Positions 31,612 through 44,405 are shown, counted from the stretch's first letter. The stretch: 64,000 nt of DNA from Eutreptiella sp. 'Long Island Sound 2002' (GCA_964036045.1 OZ038392.1:27787755-27851754); one strand, 5' to 3'. Notes: generated by a model from the sequence alone, not told the origin. A program made the numbers and translations.

Positions 31612-32621
31612 TTACAAAAGTTGTGTCGGCGTCCTCAAGTTTATGGCGCTAAAACAGTGCAACAAACGAGAATTTAGGGCAAGATCGTCTTTGTGCTTCG
31701 CTTCTTTTAATTGCATGGGATTGACGCTGAGGCTGGGACTTCCGCTGGCGCTGGCACTGGCGCTGGAATTGGATGTTGCCATGTGCAGCGCTAGGCAGCA
31801 GGTTGCTGTGTCCCCGTGAAAGGCAGCACCACTCACAAACGCACATCTCACCCTGGGAGCAGCTGCCGTTCATACAGTGGACGCCTCCTTCCACGCATCA
31901 CTTCCACCCAGTTGCCCCTGCCCGTCGTGCCACACCACATTTCTGGGTGGGACGGTGTTGTGTGCAGCAACACCTCTTGCACGGGGGACCCAGCCACTGC
32001 CCAGTACGACGGGCTCACATTTGGGTCCAGACCAGCTCTCTGCGTGCAGACAAAGCCGGGCCTTGCTCAGCACGCAGGGGCCGTCTTGACCCCGTCACCC
32101 CGTGACCGGCATCCCTGTTTGGCTGGTTGCCCAAATTCCGTTGCCCTCCTGACACAGCACAGTAAAAGTCGAACATCCATCTGACGGGCGGGAGCGCGCG
32201 GCCCACTGTGAACAAGGGGGCAGTGGAGCCAAACTGGGTTTCCTGGGGAAACCTGGGATTAGCAGAACAGTCGTTTGTGGTAGGGGGGGCGGTAAAGCGT
32301 CCAGTTGCGGTGGAGGACGATGCGGCGCTGGACGACGAAGCCACTCCAAGAGGACCGCCGGTCCCCTACAAAATGGCCAGCATCCACACAAATGGACTGC
32401 TCCACGCTTGACAGCAGCCCCTGTGAGGAAAGGCGCGCAGTGCAGTGGAACTGCGGGGGTTTGGATTTGGGCGTTGGTGAGGGAGGCACAGGGCCGGCAG
32501 CCCTGGGCTGGGGGAACAGGGCATGTCAGGCTTGCAAGCGAGGGGGGGGGGGGGTCAATAGAGCCCCCAAAATCTGGGCCGGGGGGGGTTGGGAAAAGGG
32601 CTCAATTGACAGGCACCATTA
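31612..32621. other. Unassigned segment
   Basis: Short frames on both strands, a GCTGGCGCTGG-type short repeat near 31745-31775 and a G run at about 32541-32553. A GGG..TC(a/g)ATAGAGCCCCC...GGGCTCAATTGAC motif at 32553-32610 recurs at ~50240-50305 beside the other end of the Helitron repeats. Confidence 0.45.
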
Positions 32622-34500
32622 ATCAAGACTCGAACTAGGACCGAGCTGGGTCCTAGTCTTGCGCAATGCATGGGAAATCGCCGTTGAAGAAAGACCGCTC
32701 GCTTTAGAGATGTACCTCCACGGTCAGGACGATTGTGCTGAAATAGGGCTCCAAAACGGCTCATTTTCACCTCAAAATGAACCACCGTGTGGCACCACGG
32801 CATGGTACGCGCCTTGTTGAACACGCATTTGCCATCATTTGATAGCCCAATCGCCCTGGAAGAACAACAGCCCTCATTGCAAACGCCCACTTGACACACC
32901 GGCGATCGTCGTGAACTTTCAGGACGATCGTCCTGAAAACAGCCCAAAAACGGCCATTTTTGGACACTAAATAGGCCGTAGAACAGGCTAGACGCCTCAA
33001 AACGCAACTAAACTTGTTTGTGGTGATGCGCGTTTGCTCCCCGGTCGTTTTGAGCTACTTGGATGCCGGTTTTGAGCCACGGTGTGGTCGCAAGGACTTT
33101 TGGACCTTCTGCTTGCTTGCTGCTGCTGCTTGCTGCTTGCTGCTGCTAAAACGTGTTGCTCACCCTTGGCCCCTAAAAGGTGGTGTAAAACCTCGACAGG
33201 GTAAACCCAGCTCGGTAATCAAGACTCGAACTAGGACCGAGCTGGGTCCTAGTCTTGCGTAACGCATGGGAAATCACCGTTGAAGAAAGACCGCTTGCTT
33301 TAGAGATGTGCCTCCATGGTTACGGCGATGGTCCTGAAACGTGGCTGGAAAACGGCTCATTTTCACCTCAAAATGGACCACCGCGTGGCACCACGGCGTG
33401 GTACACGCCTTATTGAACACCCATTTGCCATCCTTTGATAGTCCAATCGCCATGAAACAACAACGGCCCTCATCGGAAACACCTGCTTGGCGTAGCGACG
33501 ATCGTCCTGAACTTTCAGGACGATCGTCCTGAAAACAGCCGAAAACAGCCCAAAAACGGCCATTTTTGGACACTAAATCGGCCGTAGAACGGGCTAGACG
33601 GCTCGAAATGCAACGAAACTTGTTTGTGGTGATGCGCCTTTGTTCCCCGGTCGTTTTGAGCTACTTGGATGCCGGTTTTGAGCCGCAGTGTGGTCTCAAG
33701 GACTTTTTACTCGCCTGCTTGCTGCTGCTGCTGCTGCTGCTAGCTGCTGCTTGCTAAAAGGTGTTGCTCACCCTTGTACCCTAAAAGGTGGTGTAAAACC
33801 TCGACAGGGTAAACCCAGCTCGGTAAACAATTCAAGACTCGAACTAGGACCGAGCTGGGTCCTAGTCTTGCGTAACGCATTGGAAATCACCGTTAAAGGA
33901 AGACCGCTTGCTTTAGAGATGTGCCTCCATGGTTACGACGATTGTCCTGAAACACGGCTCAATAACTGCTCATTTTTACCTCAAAATGGGCCACCGCGTG
34001 GCACCACGGCATGGTACATGTTCGATTCAACACCCATTTGCGATCATTTGATAGCCCAATCGCCATGAAACAACAACGGCCCTCATCGGAAACACCTGCT
34101 TGGCGTAGCGGCGATCGTCGGGAAATTTTAGGACGATCGTCCTGAAAACAGCCGAAAACAGCCGAAAAAACGGCCATTTTTGGACATTAAATCGGCCGTG
34201 GAACGGGCCAGACGGCTCGAAACGCAACGAAACTTGTTTGTGGTGATGCGCGTTTGCTCCCCGGTCGTTTTGAGCTACTTGGATACCGGTTTTGAGCCAC
34301 GGTGTGGTCACAACGACGTTTGGACCTTCTGATTGCTTGCTGCTGCTTGCTGCTGCTGCTGCTGCTGCTGCTTGCTAAAACGTGTTGCTCACCCTTGGCC
34401 CCTAAAAGGTGGTGTAAAACCTCGACAGGGTAAACCCAGCTCGGTAATCAAGACTCGAACTAGGACCGAGCTGGGTCCTAGTCTTGCGTAACACATGGAA
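32622..34500. repeat. ~600-bp tandem repeats with palindromes (three units)
   Basis: The palindrome ACTAGGACC-gagct-GGGTCCTAGT starts at 32634, 33230, 33843 and 34459, giving periods of 596, 613 and 616 bp. Each unit also holds AGGACGATCGTCCT, a perfect 14-bp palindrome, usually within ACGATCGTCCTGAA/TTCAGGACGATCGT. Each has a (CTG)n/(CTTG) tract of variable length and a shared MDTKSA-like frame that starts on TTG. Related units occur at 46160-46608 and, reversed, at 50518-51735. Confidence 0.9.
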
Positions 34501-34920
34501 GTTTGTGCCTTGACATTTGTGCCCTACTTACTTTGGAATAAAAGAAACAATCGGACCAAATGTCGCGGAAAATTGAAAAATGATTGCAATGTCGGGATAC
34601 AGCCCATAAGGTCATAATGACCCAACTCTACTCCCCCGACTAGAGTAAATCCCCCGGTCTTAGGTGCTATGCTGCTCCGATGGGTTGTTTGTATACCGGA
34701 GGGGGCGCTTCCCATCGGCCAAGAGCATAGTACCCGTTGCCCCCCAGCCTCCATGCCGTTGGCATAAAACCAGAAGTCTTGGTGAACCCAGATGTGTTGA
34801 GACATCCGCATGTTCATGAGGTTCTTCCAAAATGTGCCCCATGAAGTATGATGGCTGCGCCAAACCACATACAACATGGATAGTAGCACTTCCAAACTTC
34901 TCGACCCACTTGCGAGTTTT
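34501..34920 (-). other. 3' segment of the element, unassigned frames
   Basis: Conserved almost unchanged at 46627-47046. The frame 34524-34895 (GTFWKNLMNMRMSQHIWVHQ, then FWFYANGMEAGG) and the overlapping frame 34660-35115 (KWVEKFGSATIHVVCGL) both survive in the second copy. Identity is too high to show which, if either, is coding. Confidence 0.35.
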
Positions 34921-36540
34921 GTTCAGCAGCAAGGGAAAGCCCACTTGCCCACTCTGAACATGCCCCTCTTCCACAAAGTCCATCTTGTAGAATCGTCCAA
35001 TCCATGCTTCTTGACTCCGGCCAATGCTTTGTTCAGCAGCAAGGGAAAGCCCACTTGCCCACTCTGAACATGCCCCTCTTCCACAAAGTCCACGTTGTAG
35101 AATCGTCCAATCCATGCTTCTTGACTCCGGCCAATGCTTTGTTCAGCAGCAAGGGAAAGCCCACTTGCCCACTCTGAACATGCCCCAACAAAGTCCACCT
35201 TGTACAAACGCCCAACCAATGCTTCTTGACTCCAACCAATGCTTGGTTCCGCTGCAAGGGAAAGCTCACTTGCGCACTCTGAACATCCCTTCTTCAAAAG
35301 AGTGCAACTTCTAAAAAGCCGATATCCATGTCTCTTGACCCCACTGCAATTCTTTGTTCAGCAGCAAGGGAAAGCCCACTTGCCCACTCTGAACATACCC
35401 CTCTTCCACAAAGTTCACGTTGTAGAATCGTCCAATCCATGCGTCTTGACTGCGGCCAATGCTTTGTTCAACAGCAAGGGAAAGCCCACTTGCCCACTCT
35501 GACCGTGCCCCAACAAAGTCCACCTTGTACAAACTCCCATTCCATGCTTTTTGACTCCACCCAATGCTTTGTTCGGCAGCAAGGGAAAGCCCACTTGCCC
35601 ACTCTGAACATCCCTTCTTCAAAATAATGCCACTTGTAAAATGCCCATATTCATGTTTCTTGACCCCACTTCAATGCTTTGTTCAGCAGCAAGGGAAAGC
35701 CCACTTGCCCGCTCTGAACATGCCCCTCTTTTACAAAGTCCACGTTGTACAATCGTCGAATCCATGCTTCTTGACTACAGCCAATGCTTTGTTTAGCAGC
35801 AACGGAAAGCCCACTTGCCCACTCTTAAGATCCCTTCTTCAAAAAAGTGCCACTTGTAAAACGCCCATATCCATGTTTCTTGACCCCACGTCAATGCTTT
35901 GTTCAGTAGCAAGGGAAAGCCCACTTGCCCACTCTGAACATGCCCCTCTCCTACAAAGTCCACCTTGTACAATTTTCCAATCCATGCTTCTTGACTGCGG
36001 CCAATGCTTTGTTCAACAGCAAGGGAAAGCCCACTTGCCCACTCTGAACATGCCCCAACAAAGTCCACCTTGTCCAAACGCCCAATCCATGCTTTTTGAC
36101 TCCACCCAATGCTTTGTTCAGCAACAAGGGAAAGCCCACTTGCCCACTCTGAACATCCCTTCTTCAAAAGAGTGCCACTTGTAAAGGGCCCATATCCATG
36201 TTTCTTGACCCCACTTCAATGCTTTGTTCAGCAGCAAGGGAAAGCCCACTTGCCCACTCTGAACATGCCCCTCTTTTACAAAATCCACGTTGTACACTCG
36301 TCCAATCCATGCTTCTTGACTCCGGCCAATGCTTTGTTCAGCAGCAAGGGAAAGCCCACTTGCCCACTCTGAACATGCCCCAACAAAGTCCACCTTGTAC
36401 AAACGCCCAATCCATGCTTTTTGACTCCAGCCAATGCTTTGTTCAGCAGCAAGGGAAAGCCCACTTGCCCACTCTGAACATCCCTTCTTCAAAAGAGTGC
36501 AACTTATAAAAAGCCGATATCCATGTTTCTTGACCCCACA
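34921..36540. repeat. 110-bp array of copy 1, 15 units
   Basis: GTTCAGCAGCAAGGGAAAGC starts at 34921, 35031, 35141, 35246, 35356, 35466, 35571, 35681, 35791, 35901, 36011, 36116, 36226, 36336 and 36441. Spacing is 110, 110, 105, mostly repeating, i.e. a 325-bp three-unit higher-order repeat. Copy 2 has ten units. Peptides from it are frame-shifted by each 110-bp unit and are unlikely to be real protein. Confidence 0.95.
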
Positions 36541-36682
36541 AAGTCCAAAATGTGAAACACCCTTCGACCTTTGGCAAGCAACGGCAAATGACTATATTGC
36601 TGCCAGCACCACCGGCTGCGAAGCTCAAGCCATTGCTATTACTTGAGTCCGGTCGGTTGAGGCGAAGCACATATGAAGCTTT

Positions 36683-37762
36683 TCAATGCAACTTATACTT
36701 GTCCTTCAAGAGATTATATGCCTTCAAAAGCAATTGAAAGCGATCCGTGGCCCAAGAGTCTTTAGACTTATCAGGATGCAGTTGAACACTAAGCTTCAAG
36801 TAATGTTTGCGAACATCCTGAGCACTCGTGGCACCCAGTAGAGTTTGAGCCATGGTGACCTAGTCCTTGGACTTCGACAATAGTGATCCAATTTCAACCA
36901 ATCTGGATCCCGGCACGGCGGAAATGTGGCATGGAACCCAAGGTGTAGGTGGACCATGCATTGATTGGGAGGAAGAAGAAGATGATGACGATGATTGGAT
37001 GGGCGTTGCACATGCAGGGGGTGCGGACGTTTGTGGCGATAGTGAGGAGGCTTTAGGAGGTGGAGTTGCATGGAATGTTGTTGCCGGTGTTGATGCGGAT
37101 GAACGGTGTCTCCGCTTTGACGGTGCGGTAGGTGAGATTTCATTGTCACGTACACGTTGCTTTCCTTTCCGTTCTAGTCTTTGTTGTCCTTGTTCATCTA
37201 GCAACGTTCATGCTTCGGAAGCGGCGTTGATGAAAGTGTCTTCATCCAATGCGGCTTGCAGCACCGTGTCAATGATATCCCCTTCCATTTCTTGTCTTTC
37301 ATGGGTGTGTGTATGTGTACCCGTACATTGCCTTTTGCGGGCTCCTGGAGACGGTGTATTGATTGGTCGTTTGCCACTCGAGTGGGGCTTGACGATGGAA
37401 GCATGTTGTACATTCTCCTCTTGGCCGGCATTGCTGGGGTTATGCTTGCAACTTGCTTCATGCCGTCGCCGATGATGTGGAGTGGCGAACACCCGACCAC
37501 ATTGCCTGCCGCAAGGAAATGTTCCTTTTTTAGGGGGCTTCTTGGATGCCTTGCGATGCATTCTCTTGTCGTGGCCTCTCATGTCGTAGTCAATATCCCA
37601 TTCACCGTACATGGCCTTCAACAAGTTGTGAGCATTCTCATAGCTCGTTTTCAACATATATCGAACAACCATGACTTTGGGAACAAGTGACTTCAATCGA
37701 CCCCGCCAATCTTCCGGTGGCTCTTCATTGTTTCCGCAAGCGAATAACACGAAGACCAGCAC
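36683..37762 (-). pseudogene. C2H2-finger plus J-domain protein, copy 1 (two nonsense codons)
   Basis: One frame runs from 37762 to 36683. The N-terminal part (VVRYMLKTSYENAHNLLKAM) leads to a finger GTFPCGRQCGRVF...HHRRRHEASC, then a basic Ser/Pro-rich linker. It ends with a 56-residue J-domain (36683-36853: LLGATSAQDVRKHYLKLS, then QLHPDKSK, FQLLLKAYNLLK) with the HPD motif intact. J-domains recruit and stimulate Hsp70. Two stops interrupt it here: TGA at 37208-37210 (CGA in copy 2) and TAG at 36860-36862 (CAG in copy 2). The first frame codon is GTG; ATG at 37672 is a likelier start. Its 5' end overlaps the helicase frame by 38 bp, so it is either a separate ORF or spliced on. Confidence 0.72.
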
Positions 37763-40700
37763 CCGTGCGAACCCGGCTAATGCCCACGTAGAAGGCGTTG
37801 TACGTCAACGCAGGTAGGCTCTTGTCATCCACGACCAAGATGATTTTATCCATTGACCTACATTGCACCCCATGATATGTTGATCCAAAGGTCAATTGGA
37901 AGGGATGTGCGTGAGTGTACAAAGACCCACCGCCTTTGGTGCGCACAGCAATGTACCAATGAATGTTGATCTTGCGTTGCACTTGCATGAGAGGAACAAC
38001 GACCTTTGATGCATCCTCATGTTGCATTCCACCTATACTTAAGGCCGAAGCATCAATGGCAATGGTGACACAAAATGGTGGGAACTCAAGCATCACTAAA
38101 GTACCGGCACCTGCATCACGGATCTCTTGCACTCTTCCTGGCGCTTCATCGGCATGTAGGACAATGCTATGCAACCGTTCTTGGGTGCCGTTGGACAATC
38201 CTTTCTCTGGTCTTAAATTGCTTGTGAGGCAACAAGGTGCTTGTGGGACAAAGTATGCGGTCATGTCTTTCACCGTGTCATATATGAAATTTGAATTGTG
38301 TCCAAACTTCTTTTCATACTTGTCAACCATTGGCAACCTCCAAGCTACAATGGGCAATCCTCGAGCAATGGCAAATCGTTGAAGCATGACTTCATTCACA
38401 GTGTGAACGGTCATTTGATCAGTGCTAACGATTGTGGTTTCTTGCCAGGCAGGGTCCTTAAATTCATCTGGGGTGATTTCCACGATGGTATCCAAGAATT
38501 CGATGCATGTTTGCAGAGCACTAGTGGTCCATTCACGGAAGGCGGATACTGATGCAGCATATTGTGGATCCGTGGCTCTATGTTGTTTCACGAGACTCAC
38601 CTCATCAAACTTTTGGAACAATTCCCGGCCAAATACATCATTCAAGTCTTGCCCACCAACTTGGACTTTTACAGATCCAAACAATTCCGTTTGACCAACA
38701 GGCGTTAATTGCACGAAATCACCCATCAATACCAGGCACATACCGCCAAATGGTTTATCTTGGCATTGCATGATCTCACATAGGCGGCTATGAATATCCC
38801 GTAGCATGCGACAACCAACCATTGAGACTTCATCCACTATCAACACTTTGCAACCTTCAAAAAGTTTGCGCAAGCGGTGCAACTTTGCCTTGTCGCTCTC
38901 GCCTTGCAGTGTTTCACTGTCTCCATCAAAAACAGCAAGGCCCAATGCATGATGGATGGTAGATCCCTTTGCCAGATTACTTGCGGCGATTCCTGATGGA
39001 GCAACAAATCGCACAACGTTCCAACCAAAGCTTTGTCGTAATCTTGCATGGATTTCCCGTGCCACCCAACTCTTTCCCGTTCCTCCGCCAGCATGTAGGA
39101 AGACCAAAGGTGCAATTGGCTTTGCGGATGAGTCGCACGTGGCCTCTAACCTCACGTAATTTGTGATCCTGTCGATGATCTCTTCTTGACCATCACATGT
39201 GGAAGAAACATCTGTCTCCGGTGACTCCTCCTCAGCCTTGATACCGTCGACCACTCTTTGGGCATGGGAGTAAATATCATCTCCATGTGGGTAATGATCA
39301 TCATCGCCCAAAGCATAAAGAAACTTTGTTTCTTTCTCCTGTGAGGCATGACTTATCGCCGGTGCCAAGCCCAAGTGCAAATTCAAGGCTTCTTTGAGGA
39401 TATCAAACTCCTCACTTGAAGCCGCACGTCCTCTTTTATTTGTGTTTTGGGCTCTTTGAATTGCTTCTTGCATATCTTGCACCGCTTCGGCGAACCTAGT
39501 ATCTTTCACCTCCGTTCTCGTTTCCTTGAGCTCCGCCATCTCCTTACCTGCGTTGAAATCAACATCCAACGGGTGCCTCACACCCCAAATCTTCCTACAA
39601 CGCTTTCGAATGTCATCCGTCAATGACTTTCGCAAGCGATCATAGTGCCCAATCTTCTTCAACCGGACAACCATGGAATGCCGATTGCGCTGCAAGTAGC
39701 TTGCATGTGCGGTCTTGCAATGTTCCTCCCATTGCAAGTAATCGTTCCAAGTGATTTGGGGCGGTTGTTCGATATCCCAAGGAACGAAATTGCACATGAC
39801 AAACTGGGCCCATGCCTTCCTTGTGCGAGCACTACCATCCACACCGGGCCAGACAGGCATGCGCTTCCCTGCCAAGATAGGGCACCTAGATTGTGACACT
39901 AGGTATTGCACGTAATTGCTATCATCAAGCACATGTCGGGGATGGAAATGAAACATGGCATTTTCGGGGCGTCCATCATTGACTCCATCGGTAACTTCAA
40001 TAGGGTCCGTTGCACGCCGTTGCTCTATTTTGACGAGACAATAATACTCAAGAGCGCAAAGGGCCCTAAGCCGCTTCCCACGACAAGCATAATTGATGGC
40101 GGGCGTGACAGCAATTTTCCTGGCTTCCAATCCTTCACCCACTGTGTAAAGGTATGCTCGGCATGTTGCATCCGCATCGGATTGTGCCACATCCATTGTC
40201 AAAGAGTTTGCGTGTTCCACAAGAGTATTGTTGTCATCTTGGTCATCCTCTGAAGAACCCGTGCCATTGTCATTTGGAGGCGGATGTGTTGGTGTTTGTG
40301 ATGCTTCCTGCATATCAACATGTGATGTTGCCAAGGGGTGGTCATCCTCCACATCCGACACGGATGACGAAATGGATGGCACATCTACACAAATATTCTG
40401 CAAGTTTGCATGACCTTCATCATCACTTGTACTCTCCCCGTCTCCATCTTCCAACATTCCACTGAATAAAGTAGGAATGGCGGTTACAGTGCATCAAGGA
40501 TGCACAACGGCAAACTTGTGAGAGCAATGCCATGAGGGATATCCCAACAAGGAGACGGCTGCCATTTGCGCACTAAATTCCACCTTCTTGTCCAACGAGT
40601 TGATGATGCGCTTTAGCAAGAGAGCCTCCTTCTCTCCGGGTTGTGCAAACTGCGTGGTGTCCATTTTGTCCACCTCACGAGTCACTTGACGAATTGTGCT

Positions 40701-42245
40701 CAACACATTGGCAATCCTTACCGGATTCTTGCTACAGTAACCAACAACGTATTTGGCCACAGCAACCAGCACGTCCTCACCTCCGAGAAATTGCACATTC
40801 GTGTTGCTAGCATACAGGTAGGCCAAGAGTTTGTTGGTTTCAACCACACGTCCATCACAAGGATGTGGCCGCCGCAACTCCCATATGACGAGAACACAGC
40901 TTACCTTTTCATCATTGGCATCAAATTCTACCTCCGACTCATACATCCGGATGTTGTGCCTTCCCGAAGGGGTATGATACGCCACAAAGAAATGTGGCCT
41001 TGTGTCATCATACCCTTCTCCCGCTGCACGAGGCAACCCAAAACGGCACCCGCTTTTTCCTCCTGGTGGTTTGCCGCAACTAGCAATGAGACACCTGTGG
41101 ATTTGAATGTTGCCAAAGACCTTGGAGGCAAACTGTTCAATTTCCTGTGCCGCTTCATGGGGGTCGTCCGGCAATGGAGGCAAAAGTTGCTTCTCCTCTA
41201 GCATACGTGGGGCTTCAACCTTGTGCTTTAGTCTATGCTCATAATCCTGGTGAATGTGGGCATCCAATGCGGCACATATTTGTTGATCCAACACCGCGGC
41301 AACGGCTTGCACAAGCTCGCTATTCCCCACAACCATGTCCAACAACCATGGGGGAACGCCACCCCAAAAAAGACCATGGAAATGGAGAGAGCCGCGGCCT
41401 TGGCACTCGTAGCATGTGCAATGGGCCACGCATGTACCAAACAGACCCTTCTTCCGGTTGCACACCGCACGATCTTTCTTGGTTTGTTTGGAACTCGGAA
41501 GACCTAGCAAAACCTCCAAGAAAGCCCTCACTTGTCGCTCAAAAATGCGTGCGGCGGCTACAGGGTTTTTGGATAGCGCTTCAAATCGCCGCGAAACCTG
41601 TGGCAATGGAACACGGGCTTGCCGATCACCCATCGACAAACATAAAGACAGCTCGTTGTCTATATCATTTGGTGCAACCGTGTAGAAGAGACTTGGAGGC
41701 CCAAAGAACAGCATCATACTATTCATCTTCCCCATCACTGCATACCGCTCCGAAGTGCTGAAGGGCACTGCTGCATGGCAAGTCCGGAAGAAAGGCATGA
41801 ATGTGTGCACAAGGTGTCGCGCTTCTTTTCGTTGGGGGTTTGCTTCTGCCTTCTTCAAATCTTCCTCAAGATTGGGCGTGTTGATGGCCGTCTCAAATGC
41901 CTTCATTCGATTGGGATTGGCATAAATGGCGTCCCTGACGCTTCGCAACGCTGTGTGGCAGAACTTTTGATTAAAGAGCAACAAACAAAAGTCGCGGGCT
42001 TCAGCAAAGCGATTGTCATATTGCAACAACATGTGCCTTGTATCCGCTTCCGAAACTCCACATGGCCGCTTGATACCACTTCCAAACATAAACAACGCGG
42101 GAAAGGACAACGTCAAAAGGCGGTCATTGGCCTCAAACTCGTTCATGCCAACTTCTTCTCGTCGAACTATACTGTTACGACGGTCCGCTAGCATCTCCTT
42201 GATAGATTGAAGAACCTGTGGCACATCGTTCCCATCTCGATTCAA
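37725..42245 (-). pseudogene. Helitron Rep/helicase, copy 1 (in-frame TGA)
   Basis: Two consecutive frames (42245-40494 and 40457-37725) are the same reading frame, split by TGA at 40494-40496 where copy 2 has TGG. The Rep part has an HUH motif (GSLHFHGLFWGG) and the YxxxY tyrosines (KYVVGYCSK). The helicase part has Walker A GGGTGKS, Walker B DEVSMV, GDFVQLTP and the C-terminal YVGISRVR motif of Pif1-like enzymes. Helitron Rep nicks and joins single strands for rolling-circle transposition, and the helicase unwinds. The protein continues upstream in frame (DUF6570 part) across a TGA shared with copy 2. It lacks the 27-bp in-frame segment found in copy 2 at ~58955-58981. Confidence 0.88.
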
Positions 42246-43490
42246 TCATGCTCCGTCCGACAGCATAACAGCATCCAATATTACCTCACCATCATCCAAG
42301 TCACCTTTTCTTGCTCCTGCAATGTCCGCACCGGATTGCTTTTCGGCTGCAATCACGTCTGGATGATCACCAATGGACATATTGTCAAATACGGCATTTG
42401 GAAAATCAACCACTTCAGGTGGTGCAACCTCCAAGATTTCGACGTTGGCATATTCCGGATTGATCACTTTCAAAACTCGCAACCATTGAACCAATCGATC
42501 CCATCGCGGTGTGAAGATTCGCTCTACTCGTTCTTTGCAGTGTTGATCACGACGCATAGCCTCCGCATCACGGCGCGGTCCCACAAAAATGACCTTCGTA
42601 CCCACCAGAGCCTCTACATCCGGTAGACGTGCAGCCAACACTTCGGGTCCATCATGCGGTACAGAAATGGCATGTCCTCGAACACCCCATTGCGATGTTG
42701 CACCATTCTTGGCACTAACAAGCTTCACGGTGTTTACTGTCGTCCGCACTCGTCCCAACATACGCTCCTCCAAATCCGTTAACTCCGGTAAGTCGCATCG
42801 CTTACCAAAATGCTTGCCACTAGCAATGGCATTTGGTGGCACTTGACCTTTCTTTGGATGAAACAAACTCCGATGACATGAATTACACAATTGCACTGCA
42901 CCATTAGATACAAGATCATGGTGCAACCAATATAGCCTTGTGTCTTGTTCAAAGACCGCGGCATACTTGCGATACTGAATGGGAATCCCATGGTACCATG
43001 AAACTTGTTCTATGTCCAACCTTAAAAGGTCCAACTTGGATACCTCCACTTCCTTCACTTGTTGGAAATCTCTCACTCCACAGCACCCGCAAGATTGAAT
43101 GTCCTCGCATACTCAGACTTTTTTGTGCCACTCTTTGGCCAACGCCACCATATCCACGGTGTCCACCTTCTCATCCAGTATAGCTCGTTCCAAGGCGTCC
43201 AAAGACTCACAACTCTCCAAATTGGCTGCAGGTTGAATTGGAAATCTATCCATCCCGGTTTGCTCCCAAAAGCCTCTCACAGTTGAAGCAAGGGATGTGC
43301 CAACCTTTGATCCCGTAAACTCATCAGGTGATGGGCCTACAACCGATTGCAGCATGGCTTCCTCATCTTCATCCACAACGGATCCGGGCGGTTCTATCTC
43401 ATCGCCTCTCTCCCACATGTGCTGAATGGCTTGTGTTGACTAACCTGCCACGGTTTCACGTGCATAATTCAAAGCACGTCAAACGGCCCC
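42246..43490 (-). pseudogene. DUF6570-like region of the Helitron protein, copy 1
   Basis: In the same frame as Rep, interrupted by TGA at 42246-42248 (shared with copy 2), TGA near 43112 (in copy 2 AAAGTTGCAATT reads through), TAG near 43441 (CAG in copy 2) and TGA near 43479 (AGA in copy 2). Recognisable stretches are SCGCCGVRDFQQV-like Cys pairs, CNSCHRSLFHPKKGQ, the conserved LPELTDLEERMLGRVRT, and GHAISVPHDGPEVLAARLP. Regions like this lie ahead of the Rep domain in many Helitron proteins; their role is not established. Confidence 0.75.
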
Positions 43491-43499
43491 AGATTGCCC

Positions 43500-43915
43500 T
43501 GCCCGCTGCTTATCCTCCTTAGAGCCTGCTTGGCCCCCCACTTGCCCTGCCCGTTGCTTGTCCTCCTTAGGGCTAGCCTGTCCCGCCCACTGCTTGTCCT
43601 CCTTGGAGCCCGCTTGCCCTGCCCGCTGCTTGTCCTCCTTGGAACCCGCTTGCCCTGCCCGCTGCTTGTTCTCCTTGGAGCCCGCTTGCCGTGCGCGCTG
43701 CTTGTCCTCCCGGGATGCCACCACACCACCCGCTTGCCCCGCCCGTTGCTTCTTCTCCTTGGAGCCCGCTTGCCCTGCCCGCTGCTAGTTCTCCTTGGAG
43801 CCCGCTTGCCCTGCCCGCTGCTTGTTCTCCTTGGAGCCCGCTTGCCCTGCCCGCTGCTTGTTTTCCTTGGAGCCCGCTTGCCCTGCGCGCTGCTTGTCCT
43901 CCTTAGTTTGTGATG
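43500..43915. repeat. 36-bp minisatellite coding 12-residue repeats, copy 1
   Basis: On the minus strand each 36-bp unit encodes a variant of SKEDKQRAGQAG, about ten in a row, linking the zinc ribbons to the DUF6570 region. One unit has AAG changed to TAG (43785-43787), also present in copy 2. Confidence 0.9.
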
Positions 43916-44405
43916 CGTTACAAGTGGAGCAAACAAAGCCTCGACGCTTCATCATGTTGTATGTACGATCAAAGTTGGTGGTACAACCCCAACATTGCCA
44001 TCGCATCACACAAATTGAGGAAATGAGGGAGTCATCTACATGCACGGCATTGTCTACAAGCACCCCCAACCAATCACATCCATATTCTGCCGCAAGTTCA
44101 TGGCAATGCAACGTGGTGACGGATGGGCGACCATCTTTTGCTTTCGCATTTGCCTCTTTCTCTTGTGGTTGAGATTGTTGTGAACACTTGTGCTTTCCCG
44201 GACCAAACTTCTTCATGTTATCAAACCGTACATCCTTGGATTCTCCACAAGATGCACAAGTCCAACGCATGACTGCCTTGGCCTTCATGTCTTGGTTGTC
44301 TTGGCGTACCCACATCCATCCCCATAGGCGACCCACATCATGACAATCTTTGTCGGTCAGTGAAGGCGTAGGCATGTCGCCAAATGGAAATACAATAAGA
44401 TCCAC
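43785..44405 (-). CDS. Paired zinc-ribbon N-terminus of the Helitron protein, copy 1
   Basis: This is a 206-residue frame ending at the shared TAG inside the 12-residue repeats. Two similar modules are visible: RWTCASCGESKDVRF...GKHKCSQQ (residues ~47-80) and RWQCWGCTTNFDRTY...GFVCSTC (~143-173). Each has W-x-C-x2-C followed ~20 residues later by a second Cys or Cys pair, like a zinc ribbon. Methionine at residue 11 (MPTPSLTDKDCHD) is a likely start. The frame is continuous with the downstream Rep/helicase frame apart from stops, so this is probably its N-terminal DNA-binding part (inference). Confidence 0.6.
   Translation of the reverse strand: MDLIVFPFGDMPTPSLTDKDCHDVGRLWGWMWVRQDNQDMKAKAVMRWTCASCGESKDVRFDNMKKFGPGKHKCSQQSQPQEKEANAKAKDGRPSVTTLHCHELAAEYGCDWLGVLVDNAVHVDDSLISSICVMRWQCWGCTTNFDRTYNMMKRRGFVCSTCNASQTKEDKQRAGQAGSKENKQRAGQAGSKENKQRAGQAGSKEN

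Noticed and set aside
34660-36492. Proteins from the 110-bp array (AEQSIGRSQEAWIG, GFPLLLNKALAGVKKHG and similar)
   Set aside because: Unit length is not a multiple of three, frames rotate from unit to unit, and the same peptides appear in shifted frames.
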